From Chitinophagaceae bacterium (GTDB lineage: Bacteria; Bacteroidota; Bacteroidia; Chitinophagales; Chitinophagaceae): DNA of 64,000 nucleotides. The notes under the pieces are model-generated. The model was given only the letters and a program-made list of their open reading frames with translations, had not been told where the DNA came from and did no database searches. The DNA lies in assembly GCA_019745155.1 (NCBI GenBank), contig JAIETM010000001.1:164394-228393 (forward strand). Reading direction: 5' to 3'. The position numbers and the translations under genes are program-made. Positions 9,740-19,376 of this stretch are shown here, in pieces (positions within the stretch are counted from its first letter, which is position 1; each line of letters begins with the position of its first letter).

Positions 9740-10453
9740 ATGAATTTCAAGCGTTCCCTGCTGGGCTTGATGCTCGCTATTTCCTCATTCTCAGTTGTTT
9801 CTGCTCAATCCATTGAAGAAATCCACAACAAACATGTGGCAGCTTTGGGCGGGGCTGATCAGATCAAAGCGGTAAAATCAGTAAAAATGTCTGGTGGCAT
9901 TAATGCTAACGGCATGAAGATTCCCGTAACTATTCAAATTCTGAATGGCAAAGGTTTTAAGGTAGAATTTACTGCCATGGGTATGACAGGTTACCAAATC
10001 GTGAATAATACCAAGGGCTGGAATTTTAGTCCTTTTCAGGGGCAGACCAAGCCTGAACCAATGACAGAAGACGATGTGAAGAAAAGCCAGGATGATCTGG
10101 AAATCTTCAACGACTTTATTGATTACGCTGCCAAGGGTAATACTGCCGAAAACCTGGGTAAGGATGATGTGGAAGGTACAGAGTGTTTCAAAATCAAAGT
10201 AACCTTGAAGTCAGGAAAGGAAAAGACCTTATACATTGCTACCGACAATTATTTAGTATTAAAAGAAACAGAAAAGACAACTGTGAACGGTGCAGATATT
10301 GAAATCAGTACCATGTATTCTAACTATAAGAAAGTTGGCAACGTTATGTTTCCGCATACAATGAATATCAGTGTTCAAGGAGAGATTAGTTTCGATACCA
10401 TCGAAATTAACCCCACACTGGATGCAAAAACATTTGAAGTGAGCGGCAAATAA
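9740..10453 (+). CDS. Exported lipoprotein-localisation-like protein of unknown function
   Basis: A 237-residue protein with a Sec signal peptide (MNFKRSLLGLMLAISSFSVV, cleavage after VSAQ). The mature part begins SIEEIHNKHVAALGGADQIK, a start common in Bacteroidota periplasmic proteins with a LolA/LolB-like half-barrel. Repeated beta-strands follow, such as KGFKVEFTAMGMTGYQIVNN and EKTLYIATDNYLVLKETE. There is no lipobox cysteine. It is a single gene closed by a terminator at 10468-10500. The specific role is unknown; lipid or hydrophobic-ligand binding is a fold-based guess. Confidence 0.7.
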   Translation: MNFKRSLLGLMLAISSFSVVSAQSIEEIHNKHVAALGGADQIKAVKSVKMSGGINANGMKIPVTIQILNGKGFKVEFTAMGMTGYQIVNNTKGWNFSPFQGQTKPEPMTEDDVKKSQDDLEIFNDFIDYAAKGNTAENLGKDDVEGTECFKIKVTLKSGKEKTLYIATDNYLVLKETEKTTVNGADIEISTMYSNYKKVGNVMFPHTMNISVQGEISFDTIEINPTLDAKTFEVSGK

Positions 10454-10467
10454 TTTCATCATCTACC

Positions 10468-10500
10468 AAACACCCCGTCAAACGACGGGGTGTTTATTTT
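10468..10500 (+). terminator. Intrinsic terminator after the 9740-10453 gene
   Basis: A 12-bp stem (10468-10479 with 10484-10495) rich in C/G, with an AAAC loop and followed by a T-rich tract. It lies 14 bases after the stop and just before the next gene at 10513. Confidence 0.8.
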
Positions 10501-10512
10501 AAACCCTGAACC

Positions 10513-13500
10513 ATGCGCAAACTCCTGATGACTGCAACCATGGTTGTTGCAGCTTATTCATTACAGGCACAGCTCATCAACTCCAATACTTTTGGTATGA
10601 TGGAGGCCAGACAGCTGGGGCCAGGCACCATGAGCGGTAGAATTTCTGCTATTGAAGGTGTGAACAACGATCCAAGAATTGTTTATGTAGGTACTGCTGG
10701 TGGTGGTGTATGGAAAACCACTAATGCCGGCGCCACATTCAGACCATTGTTCGATAAATATTGCCAGAGCATTGGTGCATTGGCGATTGACCAAAAAAAT
10801 CCAAGAACCATTTATGTGGGTACCGGTGAAAGCAATATGCGTAACTCAGTATCTATTGGTGATGGTTTCTACAAAAGCACAGATGCGGGTGATAACTGGA
10901 CAAAGATTGGCGGACTTGACAGCACAGAGCATATTGCCCGTATTGTGATTGACCCTGCTAATTCAAATACCATTTATGTAGCTGCACCCGGACCATTGTG
11001 GAGTGATAGTAAACACAGAGGCTTATACAAGAGCACAGATGGTGGTAAAACCTTTCAGAAGATTTTATACATCAATGAAAAAGCGGGTTGTGCTGAAGTA
11101 GCAATCGATCCAACCAACAGCAATATCATTTATGCTTCTACTTGGGAATTTCGTAGAACACCCTATTCTTTCAATAGCGGAGGACCTGGCAGTGGTTTTT
11201 TTAAAAGCACAGATGGCGGTAAAACATGGAAAGAAATCACTACTGGATTACCAGAGAAACCATTAGGCAGAATTGCATTCGCAGTTTCTCCTTCTGAGCC
11301 TAATAAACTGATTGCAATTGTAGAGAGCAAGAAAACAGGCTTATACATTAGTAACAATGGCGGTGAAGAATGGACAAAACAGAGTGCTACGCTGAATATT
11401 GAAGCAAGGCCTTTCTATTTCAGCGTCATTCAGTTCGATCCGAAGAACGCGAAGCGCGTATATCGTCCTGCATATACTTTTTCTTATTCGGATGATGGTG
11501 GTTATGCGTTTGCAGATGCACCAAGCGAAGGTGGTTTCTTGCATAGCGATATGCATGCACTCTGGATCAACCCCAATAATACCAGTCAGATGTATGTAGG
11601 TACTGATGGTGGTGTGTATATCAGTAACGACAAAGGAGCGAACTGGTTATTCTTAGCAGGCTTACCTGTGGGTCAGTTCTATCATGTTGCTGTAGACAAC
11701 CATCAACCCTATTACCGCGTATACGGTGGCTTACAAGACAATGGCAGTTGGTATGCACCAAGCTCACATCCTGGTGGTGTTTCTGTAAGTGAATGGAAGG
11801 GGTTATACTGGGGCGATGGTTTTTGGACACAACCAGATCCAACTGATCCGGATATTGCCTATGCTGAATATCAGGGAGGTAATATGGCCAGAATCAATAT
11901 GCAGACGTTGAAATCAAATCCAATTCAGCCCAAGGAAGCACCGGGTGATGGAAAACTTAGATGGAACTGGAATACACCTATTGTTTTAGGTAGCAAGAAT
12001 CCAAAGAATCTATACACTGCTGCGCAGTATTTATACAAGAGTACCGATCAAGGGAGAAACTGGACAAAGATTTCTCCTGATTTAACTACTAACGATAAGA
12101 AAAAACAAGAACAAGACAATAGTGGTGGATTAAGCGCCGATGTAACTTCTGCAGAAAACCATTGCACCATCTTCACTATTGCGGAATCACCATTGGATGA
12201 AAACATCATCTGGGCAGGCACCGATGATGGCAATCTGCAATACACAACTGATGGCGGTAAAACGTGGATGAATACCTCAGCCAATATTGCTAAAGCGGGC
12301 ATTGCACCGCAAAGCTGGGTAAGCAGTATTGAGCCAAGTAGGTTTGATAAGCAAACCGTGTACGCCACATTTGAAAACCACATGTATGGCGACCACAAAA
12401 CCTATTCTGCAGTTAGTAGAGATATGGGCGCAACTTGGACAATGTTCAGCAGCTCAGAATTCAGTGGCTTTGCACACAAGATCAAGGAAGATTTGGTGAA
12501 TAAAGATTTGCTTTTTCTTGGTACTGAAATGGGCTTATTCTCTTCTGTTGATGCAGGTAAGAACTGGTTCAGAATGAAAAACAATATTCCATGGTATGCA
12601 TTGGTGAGAGATATCCAGATTCATCCTCAAACACATGACCTGATTTTAGGTACACATGGCAGAGGTATCATTATCGTTGATGATATCCGCCCGATGCGTA
12701 CTTTATCGAATACCATCGCACAGCAAGACCTCTACATTTTCCCGCAGCCGGATATGAGTTTGCAAATGGGTAAGATTGGCGGAGGTGCTGCACCTATCAC
12801 AGGCGGATGGGTAAGCGGCAATGCTCCATCCATCACACCCATTCAGTATTATTTAAAGGATCGCGCAAACGGAGAAATCAAAGTGCTGATTAAAGATGCT
12901 GAAGGCAAATTGGTACAGGAAATTCCCGGCGGTAAAAGTAAAGGACTAAACCGTATTTTCTGGAACCTACGCATGACACCATCTAAAGTAGCTTCAGGTG
13001 GTACCAAAGTAGATTATGCTGCATTGAATGCCCCGCAAGTTTTACCGGGTAAATACAGTATTGAAATCACTTTAAACGGAAAGGTTTACAATACGCCATT
13101 CAATGTGGTACATGATGCAACCAATAAAGACCTTACCGAAGCTGAGCGTAAACAATTGTACGATCAGAATATGCGTTTGTATAAAGCACACGAACAGCTG
13201 GCAGGCATTGTAGAAGGTGTAGCTGCTAAGCAGCAAGTTTTGAAAGCTGCTATGGATAAGCTAAAAAATGCCAAGACCAAAAAGCTGGCTGAAACATACT
13301 GGAACAAACTCGAAGCATTCAGAAGTACTTTATTGGCCACAAAGCAAACATCTGTTTTTGCAGATGAAAAGAAACTACGTGAAGAAATCAGTGAGATTTA
13401 TCTGGTATTAATTGGACAAGAAGTTGCTATCAGCAATCTTCAGCAGCAAAACGTAGAGAACGTCATCAAAAAGGTAAATGATGCTGCTAAACAACAAGCT

Positions 13501-13566
13501 GCATTGCTAACTGAAACAGATGCTAAGCTGAAAAGCGCTTTAGCTAAAGAACAAATACAGCTATAA
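10513..13566 (+). CDS. Secreted VPS10/sortilin-type Asp-box propeller protein
   Basis: A 1017-residue exported protein (signal MRKLLMTATMVVAAYSLQAQ). At least eight Asp-box (BNR) motifs of type S-x-D-x-G-x-x-W/F occur between residues 70 and 720: KSTDAGDNWTKI, KSTDGGKTFQKI, KSTDGGKTWKEI, ISNNGGEEWTKQ, TTDGGKTWMNT, VSRDMGATWTMF and SSVDAGKNWFRM. They mark a ten-bladed-type beta-propeller like sortilin or exo-xyloglucanase modules. The C-terminal third has an Ig-like segment and a helical, coiled-coil-prone tail (about 870-1017). There is no T9SS sorting domain. Ligand and enzymatic activity are unknown. Confidence 0.8.
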   Translation: MRKLLMTATMVVAAYSLQAQLINSNTFGMMEARQLGPGTMSGRISAIEGVNNDPRIVYVGTAGGGVWKTTNAGATFRPLFDKYCQSIGALAIDQKNPRTIYVGTGESNMRNSVSIGDGFYKSTDAGDNWTKIGGLDSTEHIARIVIDPANSNTIYVAAPGPLWSDSKHRGLYKSTDGGKTFQKILYINEKAGCAEVAIDPTNSNIIYASTWEFRRTPYSFNSGGPGSGFFKSTDGGKTWKEITTGLPEKPLGRIAFAVSPSEPNKLIAIVESKKTGLYISNNGGEEWTKQSATLNIEARPFYFSVIQFDPKNAKRVYRPAYTFSYSDDGGYAFADAPSEGGFLHSDMHALWINPNNTSQMYVGTDGGVYISNDKGANWLFLAGLPVGQFYHVAVDNHQPYYRVYGGLQDNGSWYAPSSHPGGVSVSEWKGLYWGDGFWTQPDPTDPDIAYAEYQGGNMARINMQTLKSNPIQPKEAPGDGKLRWNWNTPIVLGSKNPKNLYTAAQYLYKSTDQGRNWTKISPDLTTNDKKKQEQDNSGGLSADVTSAENHCTIFTIAESPLDENIIWAGTDDGNLQYTTDGGKTWMNTSANIAKAGIAPQSWVSSIEPSRFDKQTVYATFENHMYGDHKTYSAVSRDMGATWTMFSSSEFSGFAHKIKEDLVNKDLLFLGTEMGLFSSVDAGKNWFRMKNNIPWYALVRDIQIHPQTHDLILGTHGRGIIIVDDIRPMRTLSNTIAQQDLYIFPQPDMSLQMGKIGGGAAPITGGWVSGNAPSITPIQYYLKDRANGEIKVLIKDAEGKLVQEIPGGKSKGLNRIFWNLRMTPSKVASGGTKVDYAALNAPQVLPGKYSIEITLNGKVYNTPFNVVHDATNKDLTEAERKQLYDQNMRLYKAHEQLAGIVEGVAAKQQVLKAAMDKLKNAKTKKLAETYWNKLEAFRSTLLATKQTSVFADEKKLREEISEIYLVLIGQEVAISNLQQQNVENVIKKVNDAAKQQAALLTETDAKLKSALAKEQIQL

Positions 13567-13588
13567 GTATATCGTAAGTATTCAAAAC

Positions 13589-13616
13589 AAAACCCTCCGA
13601 AAACGGAGGGTTTTTT
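13589..13616 (+). terminator. Bidirectional terminator between convergent genes
   Basis: An 11-bp stem (13589-13599 with 13604-13614), AAAA loop, then T6 on the plus strand. A-rich flanks make it usable on the minus strand too, where it would end the operon finishing at 13644. Confidence 0.85.
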
Positions 13617-13643
13617 ATGTGCATTATATCAATCTTCGTCTGT

Positions 13644-14207
13644 TCATGCCCAAGCTTTATCCTCTTTTTGATAGGGCATGCAGCCATCATATTTACCGGG
13701 CACCGCCACATGACGCAACGCTTGTGTTGCACCAATCTCAGACGTAAAATAACCGGTTAATGTAAGCTGCTTCATCATTTGGAAATAATGATTCGGCTCT
13801 TCTTGTTTTTTCTTGCTTTGGTATTCTTTGCGCTCTGCATCCAGCTGTTGTAAAAACTTGGTACGCTCTTCGGCAGAACACTCCATAAATGTTTTGCCAT
13901 TGGCTTTCTTGCAAGCTTCTTCCAGCTTAACAATACCTTCTGTAAATATTTGTTGGTCTTTCAATTCATAGCAGTCTTTCACCATTACTTGCATGAATTC
14001 GCCAACTTTAGCGGCTTTAGCACCAGGTGTTTTAGTGGTAGGTAAAATGGTTTCAGCCACTTCATCCAACAACGCAATTTGTTCTGGGCTTAAGGAGAAG
14101 CCTGCATCCGAAGCTGCATTCTTACAGCCAGTTAACAAAAACTCTCCGCCAATCACTACACCACCGGTAGCAAGGGCAACCATTTTGAGCAATTCTCTTC
14201 TGTTCAT
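13644..14207 (-). CDS. Gluconate 2-dehydrogenase subunit 3 family protein (small subunit of GMC dehydrogenase)
   Basis: A 187-residue protein with a twin-arginine-like signal (NRRELLKMVALATGG) and a lipobox-like LLTGC at about residues 24-28. The core LSPEQIALLDEVAETILPTT is the hallmark of the family of small subunits that escort flavin GMC dehydrogenases across the membrane. It lies 20 bases downstream of the GMC gene, which has no signal peptide, so co-export as a complex is likely. An alternative is a plain lipoprotein anchor for the enzyme. Confidence 0.85.
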   Translation of the reverse strand: MNRRELLKMVALATGGVVIGGEFLLTGCKNAASDAGFSLSPEQIALLDEVAETILPTTKTPGAKAAKVGEFMQVMVKDCYELKDQQIFTEGIVKLEEACKKANGKTFMECSAEERTKFLQQLDAERKEYQSKKKQEEPNHYFQMMKQLTLTGYFTSEIGATQALRHVAVPGKYDGCMPYQKEDKAWA

Positions 14208-14227
14208 TTGTCAATGTTTTGTAGTGA

Positions 14228-15916
14228 TCAGAGATTACCTTTTTTCAATTCTTTTACAGCAAAATCTGCCGCACGTGCAGTCAATGCCATATAGGTTAGA
14301 GATGGATTCACGCAAGAGCCACTTGTCATGCAAGCGCCATCCGTCACGAATACATTTGGTGCATCCCAAACCTGGTTATTGCCATTCAGGACAGAAGATT
14401 TAGGATCGCGGCCCATTCTAGCAGTACCCATTTCATGGATACCTTGACCAACAGCATAACTTGCGTCATATGTCTTCACATCTTTCACACCTGCTGCTTC
14501 CAGCATCTCAGCCGCATCGTTCATCATATCCTTACGCATCTTGAGTTCATTCTCTTTGATCTCAACATCCATCGCTAGTACAGGCAAGCCCCACTTATCC
14601 TTCTTATTCTTATCCAGCATGATCTTATTCTCATGATATGGCAGAATCTCACCGAAAGCAGTGATACCAATATTCCAATCGCCTGCTTCACAAAGTGCTT
14701 CTTTGAAATCAGCACCAATTGTCATTTCAGCTACTTTATGTCCGCCACGATCTCTGCTGGCGCCTCCTTGGTAACCAAAACCACGCAGGTAATCTCGCTT
14801 ATCATCATAGATATTTCTGAAACGTGGGATATAAATACCCGTTGGTCTTCTTCCGAAAGTGTATTTGTCTTCAAAACCATCAACTCTGCCGCCTGCACCT
14901 AATCTGAAGTGGTGGTCCATTACATTATGGCCTAACTCACCACTGCTGCTGCCCAAGCCTTCCGGCCAGATATCAGTAGCAGAGTTCATGAGTACCCATG
15001 TTGAGTTGAATGATGAGGCACAGAGGAATACAATTTTGGATTTGTATTCAATGGTCTTGTTTGTTTCTGCATCAATAATCTCTACACCGGTTGCACGCTT
15101 CTTGTCTTTATCATACAATACACGTGTTACGATGGAATGTGGACGCAAGGTTAAATTACCCGTTGCTCTGGCAGCAGGCAGTGTAGCAGATTGTGTGCTG
15201 AAATAAGCACCGAACGGACAACCCCTCCAACAACGATTTCGGTATTGACAATTCACGCGATTCTGTTCAGGCTTAGGTTGCGTGATATTCGCACTTCTGC
15301 CGATGAACATGTGGCGCTGACCATTGTAATGTTTCTTGATTCGTGCTGCTACTTCTTTCTCCACACAGTTCATATCCATGGCAGGAAGAAAATCGCCATC
15401 AGGCAATACTTCCAATCCTTCTTTACTTCCCTGAATACCAGCAAAGCGTTCCACATAACTATACCAAGGTGCTACATCTTCATAGCGTATGGGCCAATCC
15501 ACACCAATACCTTCTTTGGCATTTGCTTCAAAATCCCATTTGTTGAAACGATAACTCTGGCGACCCCACAATAGTGAGCGTCCGCCTACATGATAGCCGC
15601 GATACCAATCGAAGCGTTTGATCTCCGTATATGGACTTTCCTTTTCATTGGCCCACATACCAAAGGTTTCTTCATTTAACGGATAATCACGCTTGAGTAC
15701 AGGATAGTCTTCACGCATCTGGCGTGTTGCCTGCCCTCTGTGCGGGAATTCCCATGATTCCTTGTTGGCATTCACATAATCTTTTACATGCTCAATATCG
15801 CGTCCTCTTTCGAGCAGCAATACTTTCAAGCCTTTTTCGGTGAGTTCTTTGGCAGCCCAGCCTCCGCTGATACCAGAGCCCACTACAATTGCGTCATAGG
15901 TGTTCGTCTCGGCCAT
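14228..15916 (-). CDS. GMC-family FAD-dependent oxidoreductase, probable glycoside 3-dehydrogenase
   Basis: A 562-residue flavoenzyme. The FAD Rossmann motif is VVGSGISGGWAAKEL (residues 11-25). The catalytic region near the C-terminus has GIHEMGTARMGRD and SCVNPSLTYMALTARA, giving the His and Asn typical of the family. A Cys-rich patch, NCQYRNRCWRGCPFGA, resembles the cluster or loop seen in membrane glucose and sugar 3-dehydrogenases. Paired with the subunit 3 gene and a c-type cytochrome nearby, it probably oxidises sugar C3 hydroxyls in the periplasm. Gluconate, glucose or inositol substrates cannot be excluded. Confidence 0.85.
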   Translation of the reverse strand: MAETNTYDAIVVGSGISGGWAAKELTEKGLKVLLLERGRDIEHVKDYVNANKESWEFPHRGQATRQMREDYPVLKRDYPLNEETFGMWANEKESPYTEIKRFDWYRGYHVGGRSLLWGRQSYRFNKWDFEANAKEGIGVDWPIRYEDVAPWYSYVERFAGIQGSKEGLEVLPDGDFLPAMDMNCVEKEVAARIKKHYNGQRHMFIGRSANITQPKPEQNRVNCQYRNRCWRGCPFGAYFSTQSATLPAARATGNLTLRPHSIVTRVLYDKDKKRATGVEIIDAETNKTIEYKSKIVFLCASSFNSTWVLMNSATDIWPEGLGSSSGELGHNVMDHHFRLGAGGRVDGFEDKYTFGRRPTGIYIPRFRNIYDDKRDYLRGFGYQGGASRDRGGHKVAEMTIGADFKEALCEAGDWNIGITAFGEILPYHENKIMLDKNKKDKWGLPVLAMDVEIKENELKMRKDMMNDAAEMLEAAGVKDVKTYDASYAVGQGIHEMGTARMGRDPKSSVLNGNNQVWDAPNVFVTDGACMTSGSCVNPSLTYMALTARAADFAVKELKKGNL

Positions 15917-15990
15917 GCAAATCGTTTTAGTTGAGGTTTGAAATTAAGGTTCTATTGATACAGTATGCTTACTTTTTGATGAATATCAAA

Positions 15991-16860
15991 TCAGACATCA
16001 CAAAGTTGTACCGCTTTGCGGAGTGAGCCTATCTTATCGGCCGCAACGGGAATAAACTCCTGTGCCACATAACCCTGATAACCCGTGGCTACAATAGCTT
16101 CCATGATTGCGGGATAATACAATTCCTGCGTCGTATCAATCTCATGCCTGCCGGGCACACCAGCTGTGTGGTAATGTCCAAAGTATTGATGGTTGTCTTT
16201 AATTGTACGGATGATATCTCCCTCATTGATTTGCATGTGGTAGATATCATAGAGAATTTTAAAATTGGGAGAACCAAGACGCTTACACAGTTCTACTGCC
16301 CAAGCAGATTTGTCCGCCATATAATCCTTATGATCAATCTTACTATTAAAGATTTCAATCTGCAGTACAACACCTTTCTTTTCAGCCAAGCCAATAATCT
16401 GCTTTAAACCTTCCACACAATTTTTGAGCCCAGTCTCATCATCCATACCATTTCTGTTACCACTGAACAGAATCAAGTTTTTATAGCCAGCTTTTGATAC
16501 GAGCTCGATGTGCTCAGTATAATTTTTAATGAGTGTAGCATGATACTGCTTATCATTCCAACCCCGGGTTAACCCAATCTCCGCGCCATTACACATGGAG
16601 CTATCAATGCCATGCTGTTTTAATACAGGCCAGTCTTTAGGACCTACCAAATCAATGGCAGTAAAGCCAATTTTTTTGACTTCCACACAGAGTTGATCCA
16701 ATGTCAGGAAATCAAAACACCACCTGCATACAGAATGATTGATCCTGCCTTTCAGTGCAGCTTGTTGTAACACTTCATGCCCTGCAGCATGCAGTTTGGG
16801 CAGACCAGTTGCAGCTAGTGCACCAGCGGTGAGATTTTTGATTAGTTGTCTACGCTGCAT
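15991..16860 (-). CDS. Tat-exported hydroxypyruvate isomerase-like TIM-barrel protein
   Basis: A 289-residue AP endonuclease 2-type TIM barrel. The N-terminus MQRRQLIKNLTAGALAATGL is a twin-arginine signal. Barrel motifs include LQIEIFNSKIDH and KILYDIYHMQINEGDI, followed by GHYHTAGVPGRHEID. The Glu, Asp and His metal ligands expected of hydroxypyruvate isomerase-like enzymes are present. Export suggests a periplasmic keto-sugar substrate. It starts one base from the MFS stop and precedes the GMC gene by 74 bases. Confidence 0.82.
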   Translation of the reverse strand: MQRRQLIKNLTAGALAATGLPKLHAAGHEVLQQAALKGRINHSVCRWCFDFLTLDQLCVEVKKIGFTAIDLVGPKDWPVLKQHGIDSSMCNGAEIGLTRGWNDKQYHATLIKNYTEHIELVSKAGYKNLILFSGNRNGMDDETGLKNCVEGLKQIIGLAEKKGVVLQIEIFNSKIDHKDYMADKSAWAVELCKRLGSPNFKILYDIYHMQINEGDIIRTIKDNHQYFGHYHTAGVPGRHEIDTTQELYYPAIMEAIVATGYQGYVAQEFIPVAADKIGSLRKAVQLCDV

Positions 16861-16861
16861 A

Positions 16862-18070
16862 TCAGGCTGTTTGTTTCTTAGGATCCTTGAAGAATATCAG
16901 GAACAACACAGTTACTGCGCCTGCAAAAGCTGCAGGAATAATCCACACTTTCTGCCAGTCGTGTCCATCGGCTGTTTTATAATGCTCTGTCACCATTCCT
17001 GCAAACCAGAAGCCAATCAACATACCTACACCGTACGTCGCTAATGTAATCATACCCTGTGCTGAAGAACGAATACGCTCACCAGCTCTTTCATCCGTAT
17101 AAATCTGACCAGTAACAAAGAAGAAATCATAACAAATACCATGGAGAATAATGCCGATATAGAGTAACCAGGCCATGCTGTCTGCATTGCCAAAATCAAA
17201 ACACAAATAACGAACTACCCAAGCCAACATACCTATCAGCAACATTTTCTTTACACCTAATCTGGTAAAGAATAAGGGCATTAAGAAGAGGAATAAGGTT
17301 TCGCTCATTTGTCCCCAACTCATCTTGAAGGCTGCTTCAGGAACTTGTAATTCATTTAAGAATTTATTGGTCTCTTGATAATAGAAAGCCAGCGGAATAC
17401 AAATTAATACAGAGCTTAAGAAGAATATCAAGTAGTTCTTGTCCTTCAACAAAGCCAAAGCGTCCAAACCAAGAATCTCACGAACTGTTGTAGTGGTACC
17501 AGCTTTGGGCGGCGGTGTATTAGGCAGGAAGAAACTCAACACACCCAATACAACAGACACGCCTGAAGAAATCAGAAAGGTTTGCTGCAGTTGCGCTTTC
17601 TGCTCTAAGCCTAGAATTTTACCGACGAAGATGCCAGCAACAATCCAGCCGATGGTTCCCCAAACACGTACTAGAGAAAATTGCTTTTCAGGACTATCCA
17701 TTTGCTTCAATGCAATCGCATTCACCAATGCCAGTGTTGGCATGAAGATGATCATATAGCCCAGCAATAAAGAATACAAACTATCAAAGCTGCTCTGCTG
17801 ATAAATAAAATACATCAGTACAGCACCGGCCAAATGAATGAGGCCCAATAATTTTTGTGCAGCAAAATATTTATCTGCAATCAAGCCCATAATAAATGGT
17901 GCGATAATCGCACCCAATGCCTGTGTACCATAGGCCAAGCCTGCTTGCGAATCAGAAGCTGCGATACTGCCTTTGGTGAGATAGGTACCCATTGTAACAA
18001 ACCAGATACCCCAGATAAAAAAATTGAGAAACATCATCAGCGAAAGCTGGAATCGAACAGTTGATTTCAT
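16862..18070 (-). CDS. MFS transporter of the nucleoside:H+ symporter family
   Basis: A 402-residue inner-membrane carrier with about 12 hydrophobic segments. It opens MKSTVRFQLSLMMFLNFFIW and has GTYLTKGSIAASDSQAGLAY, features of NupG-like permeases. The start at 18070 is chosen because upstream sequence is not conserved in character and contains the divergent promoter region. In Bacteroidota this family often sits with sugar-oxidation genes, so import of a sugar product is as likely as nucleoside uptake. It heads the operon MFS-isomerase-GMC-subunit 3. Confidence 0.82.
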   Translation of the reverse strand: MKSTVRFQLSLMMFLNFFIWGIWFVTMGTYLTKGSIAASDSQAGLAYGTQALGAIIAPFIMGLIADKYFAAQKLLGLIHLAGAVLMYFIYQQSSFDSLYSLLLGYMIIFMPTLALVNAIALKQMDSPEKQFSLVRVWGTIGWIVAGIFVGKILGLEQKAQLQQTFLISSGVSVVLGVLSFFLPNTPPPKAGTTTTVREILGLDALALLKDKNYLIFFLSSVLICIPLAFYYQETNKFLNELQVPEAAFKMSWGQMSETLFLFLMPLFFTRLGVKKMLLIGMLAWVVRYLCFDFGNADSMAWLLYIGIILHGICYDFFFVTGQIYTDERAGERIRSSAQGMITLATYGVGMLIGFWFAGMVTEHYKTADGHDWQKVWIIPAAFAGAVTVLFLIFFKDPKKQTA

Positions 18071-18188
18071 CAGTGTGTGGTTTTGGAAGCAATCAAAAAA
18101 ATGCGTTCTAAATGTAGTGATTTTAAAATACATTAGCAGTCCGCGTACAGATATTTTCAGTACGATACTCACATCAAACGTTTGCACT

Positions 18189-19355
18189 ATGAACAGAAAA
18201 TTACGGATGGGGATGGTTGGTGGTGGTAAAGATGCTTTCATCGGCGCCATTCACCGTATTGCAGCCAATATGGATGGCATGATTGAATTGGTTTGCGGCG
18301 CACTTAGCATCAATCCGGATGTAGCGAAAGATTCAGCGAAAAGCTTATTTCTACCTGAATCACGCACCTATCTTACTTACGAAGAAATGATCAAAGCGGA
18401 AGCTGCATTACCTGCAGATCAGCGAATGGATTTTGTTACCATCGTTACACCCAACTTTGCACATTTTGCTCCGGCAATGATGGCTTTGGAACATGGTTTT
18501 CATGTGGTGATAGAAAAGCCTATCACTTTTTCTTTAGATGAAGCCAAGCAACTACAACAGAAAGTAGCAGAAACAGGATTACTGCTTTGCTTAACACATA
18601 CCTATTCTGGTTACCCAATGGTGAAGCAGGCCAAGCAAATGGTGAAAGAAAATGCTTTCGGTAAAATCAGAAAAGTAGTCGTAGAATATCCGCAGGGCTG
18701 GTTAAGCAAGCTGAGCGAAAGAGAAGGCAATGCGCAAGCTGCTTGGAGAACAGATCCCAAGCGCTCTGGTAAAGCGGGTAGCATGGGTGATATTGGTACA
18801 CATGCCGCACATCTTGCCGAATATATTACCGGCTTAAAGATTACACAACTTTGTGCTGATTTGAATATCATGGTACCTGGCCGTATGCTGGATGATGATG
18901 GCAACGTGCTCTTGCGTTTTGACAATGGTGCAGCAGGTGTGTTGATTGCATCTCAGATTGCAGCAGGTGAAGAAAATAATTTACGCATTAAAGTATATGG
19001 CGAGAAAGGCGGTATTGAGTGGTCGCAACAAGAACCCAATACCCTTTGGGTAAAATGGTTGGATCAACCAATGCAGGTGTTGCGAGCAGGCAGCAATTAC
19101 GGTGCACATTTATCGAGCTTTGCCACACACAATGCCAGAACACCGGGTGGCCACCCCGAAGGTTATTTAGAAGCATTTGGCAACATCTATAGAAATTTTG
19201 CACTTACATTATCTGCCAGAATTGCTGGCACTTCACCAAGTGCAGAAGCGATGGATTTCCCCGGCGTAGAAGATGGTATTCGCGGCATGGCATTTATTGA
19301 TAATGTTGTTGCCTCTGCCGGCATGGATACCAAATGGAAAACATTTGAAGTGTAA
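18189..19355 (+). CDS. Gfo/Idh/MocA family oxidoreductase
   Basis: A 388-residue NAD(P)-dependent enzyme. The nucleotide-binding motif MGMVGGGKDAFIGAIHR is at the start, and EKPITF with the catalytic Lys follows near residue 105. GSMGDIGTHAAHLAEYITGL marks the sugar-binding domain. The start at 18189 places the Rossmann motif correctly; the possible upstream extension is dropped. There is no signal peptide, so it acts in the cytoplasm, probably reducing or oxidising keto-sugars made by this cluster. It is the first gene of a four-gene plus-strand operon. A box AACGTTTG ends four bases before the ATG, hinting at a very short leader. Confidence 0.88.
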   Translation: MNRKLRMGMVGGGKDAFIGAIHRIAANMDGMIELVCGALSINPDVAKDSAKSLFLPESRTYLTYEEMIKAEAALPADQRMDFVTIVTPNFAHFAPAMMALEHGFHVVIEKPITFSLDEAKQLQQKVAETGLLLCLTHTYSGYPMVKQAKQMVKENAFGKIRKVVVEYPQGWLSKLSEREGNAQAAWRTDPKRSGKAGSMGDIGTHAAHLAEYITGLKITQLCADLNIMVPGRMLDDDGNVLLRFDNGAAGVLIASQIAAGEENNLRIKVYGEKGGIEWSQQEPNTLWVKWLDQPMQVLRAGSNYGAHLSSFATHNARTPGGHPEGYLEAFGNIYRNFALTLSARIAGTSPSAEAMDFPGVEDGIRGMAFIDNVVASAGMDTKWKTFEV

Positions 19356-19376
19356 TAATCAGCAATCACTTGTAAC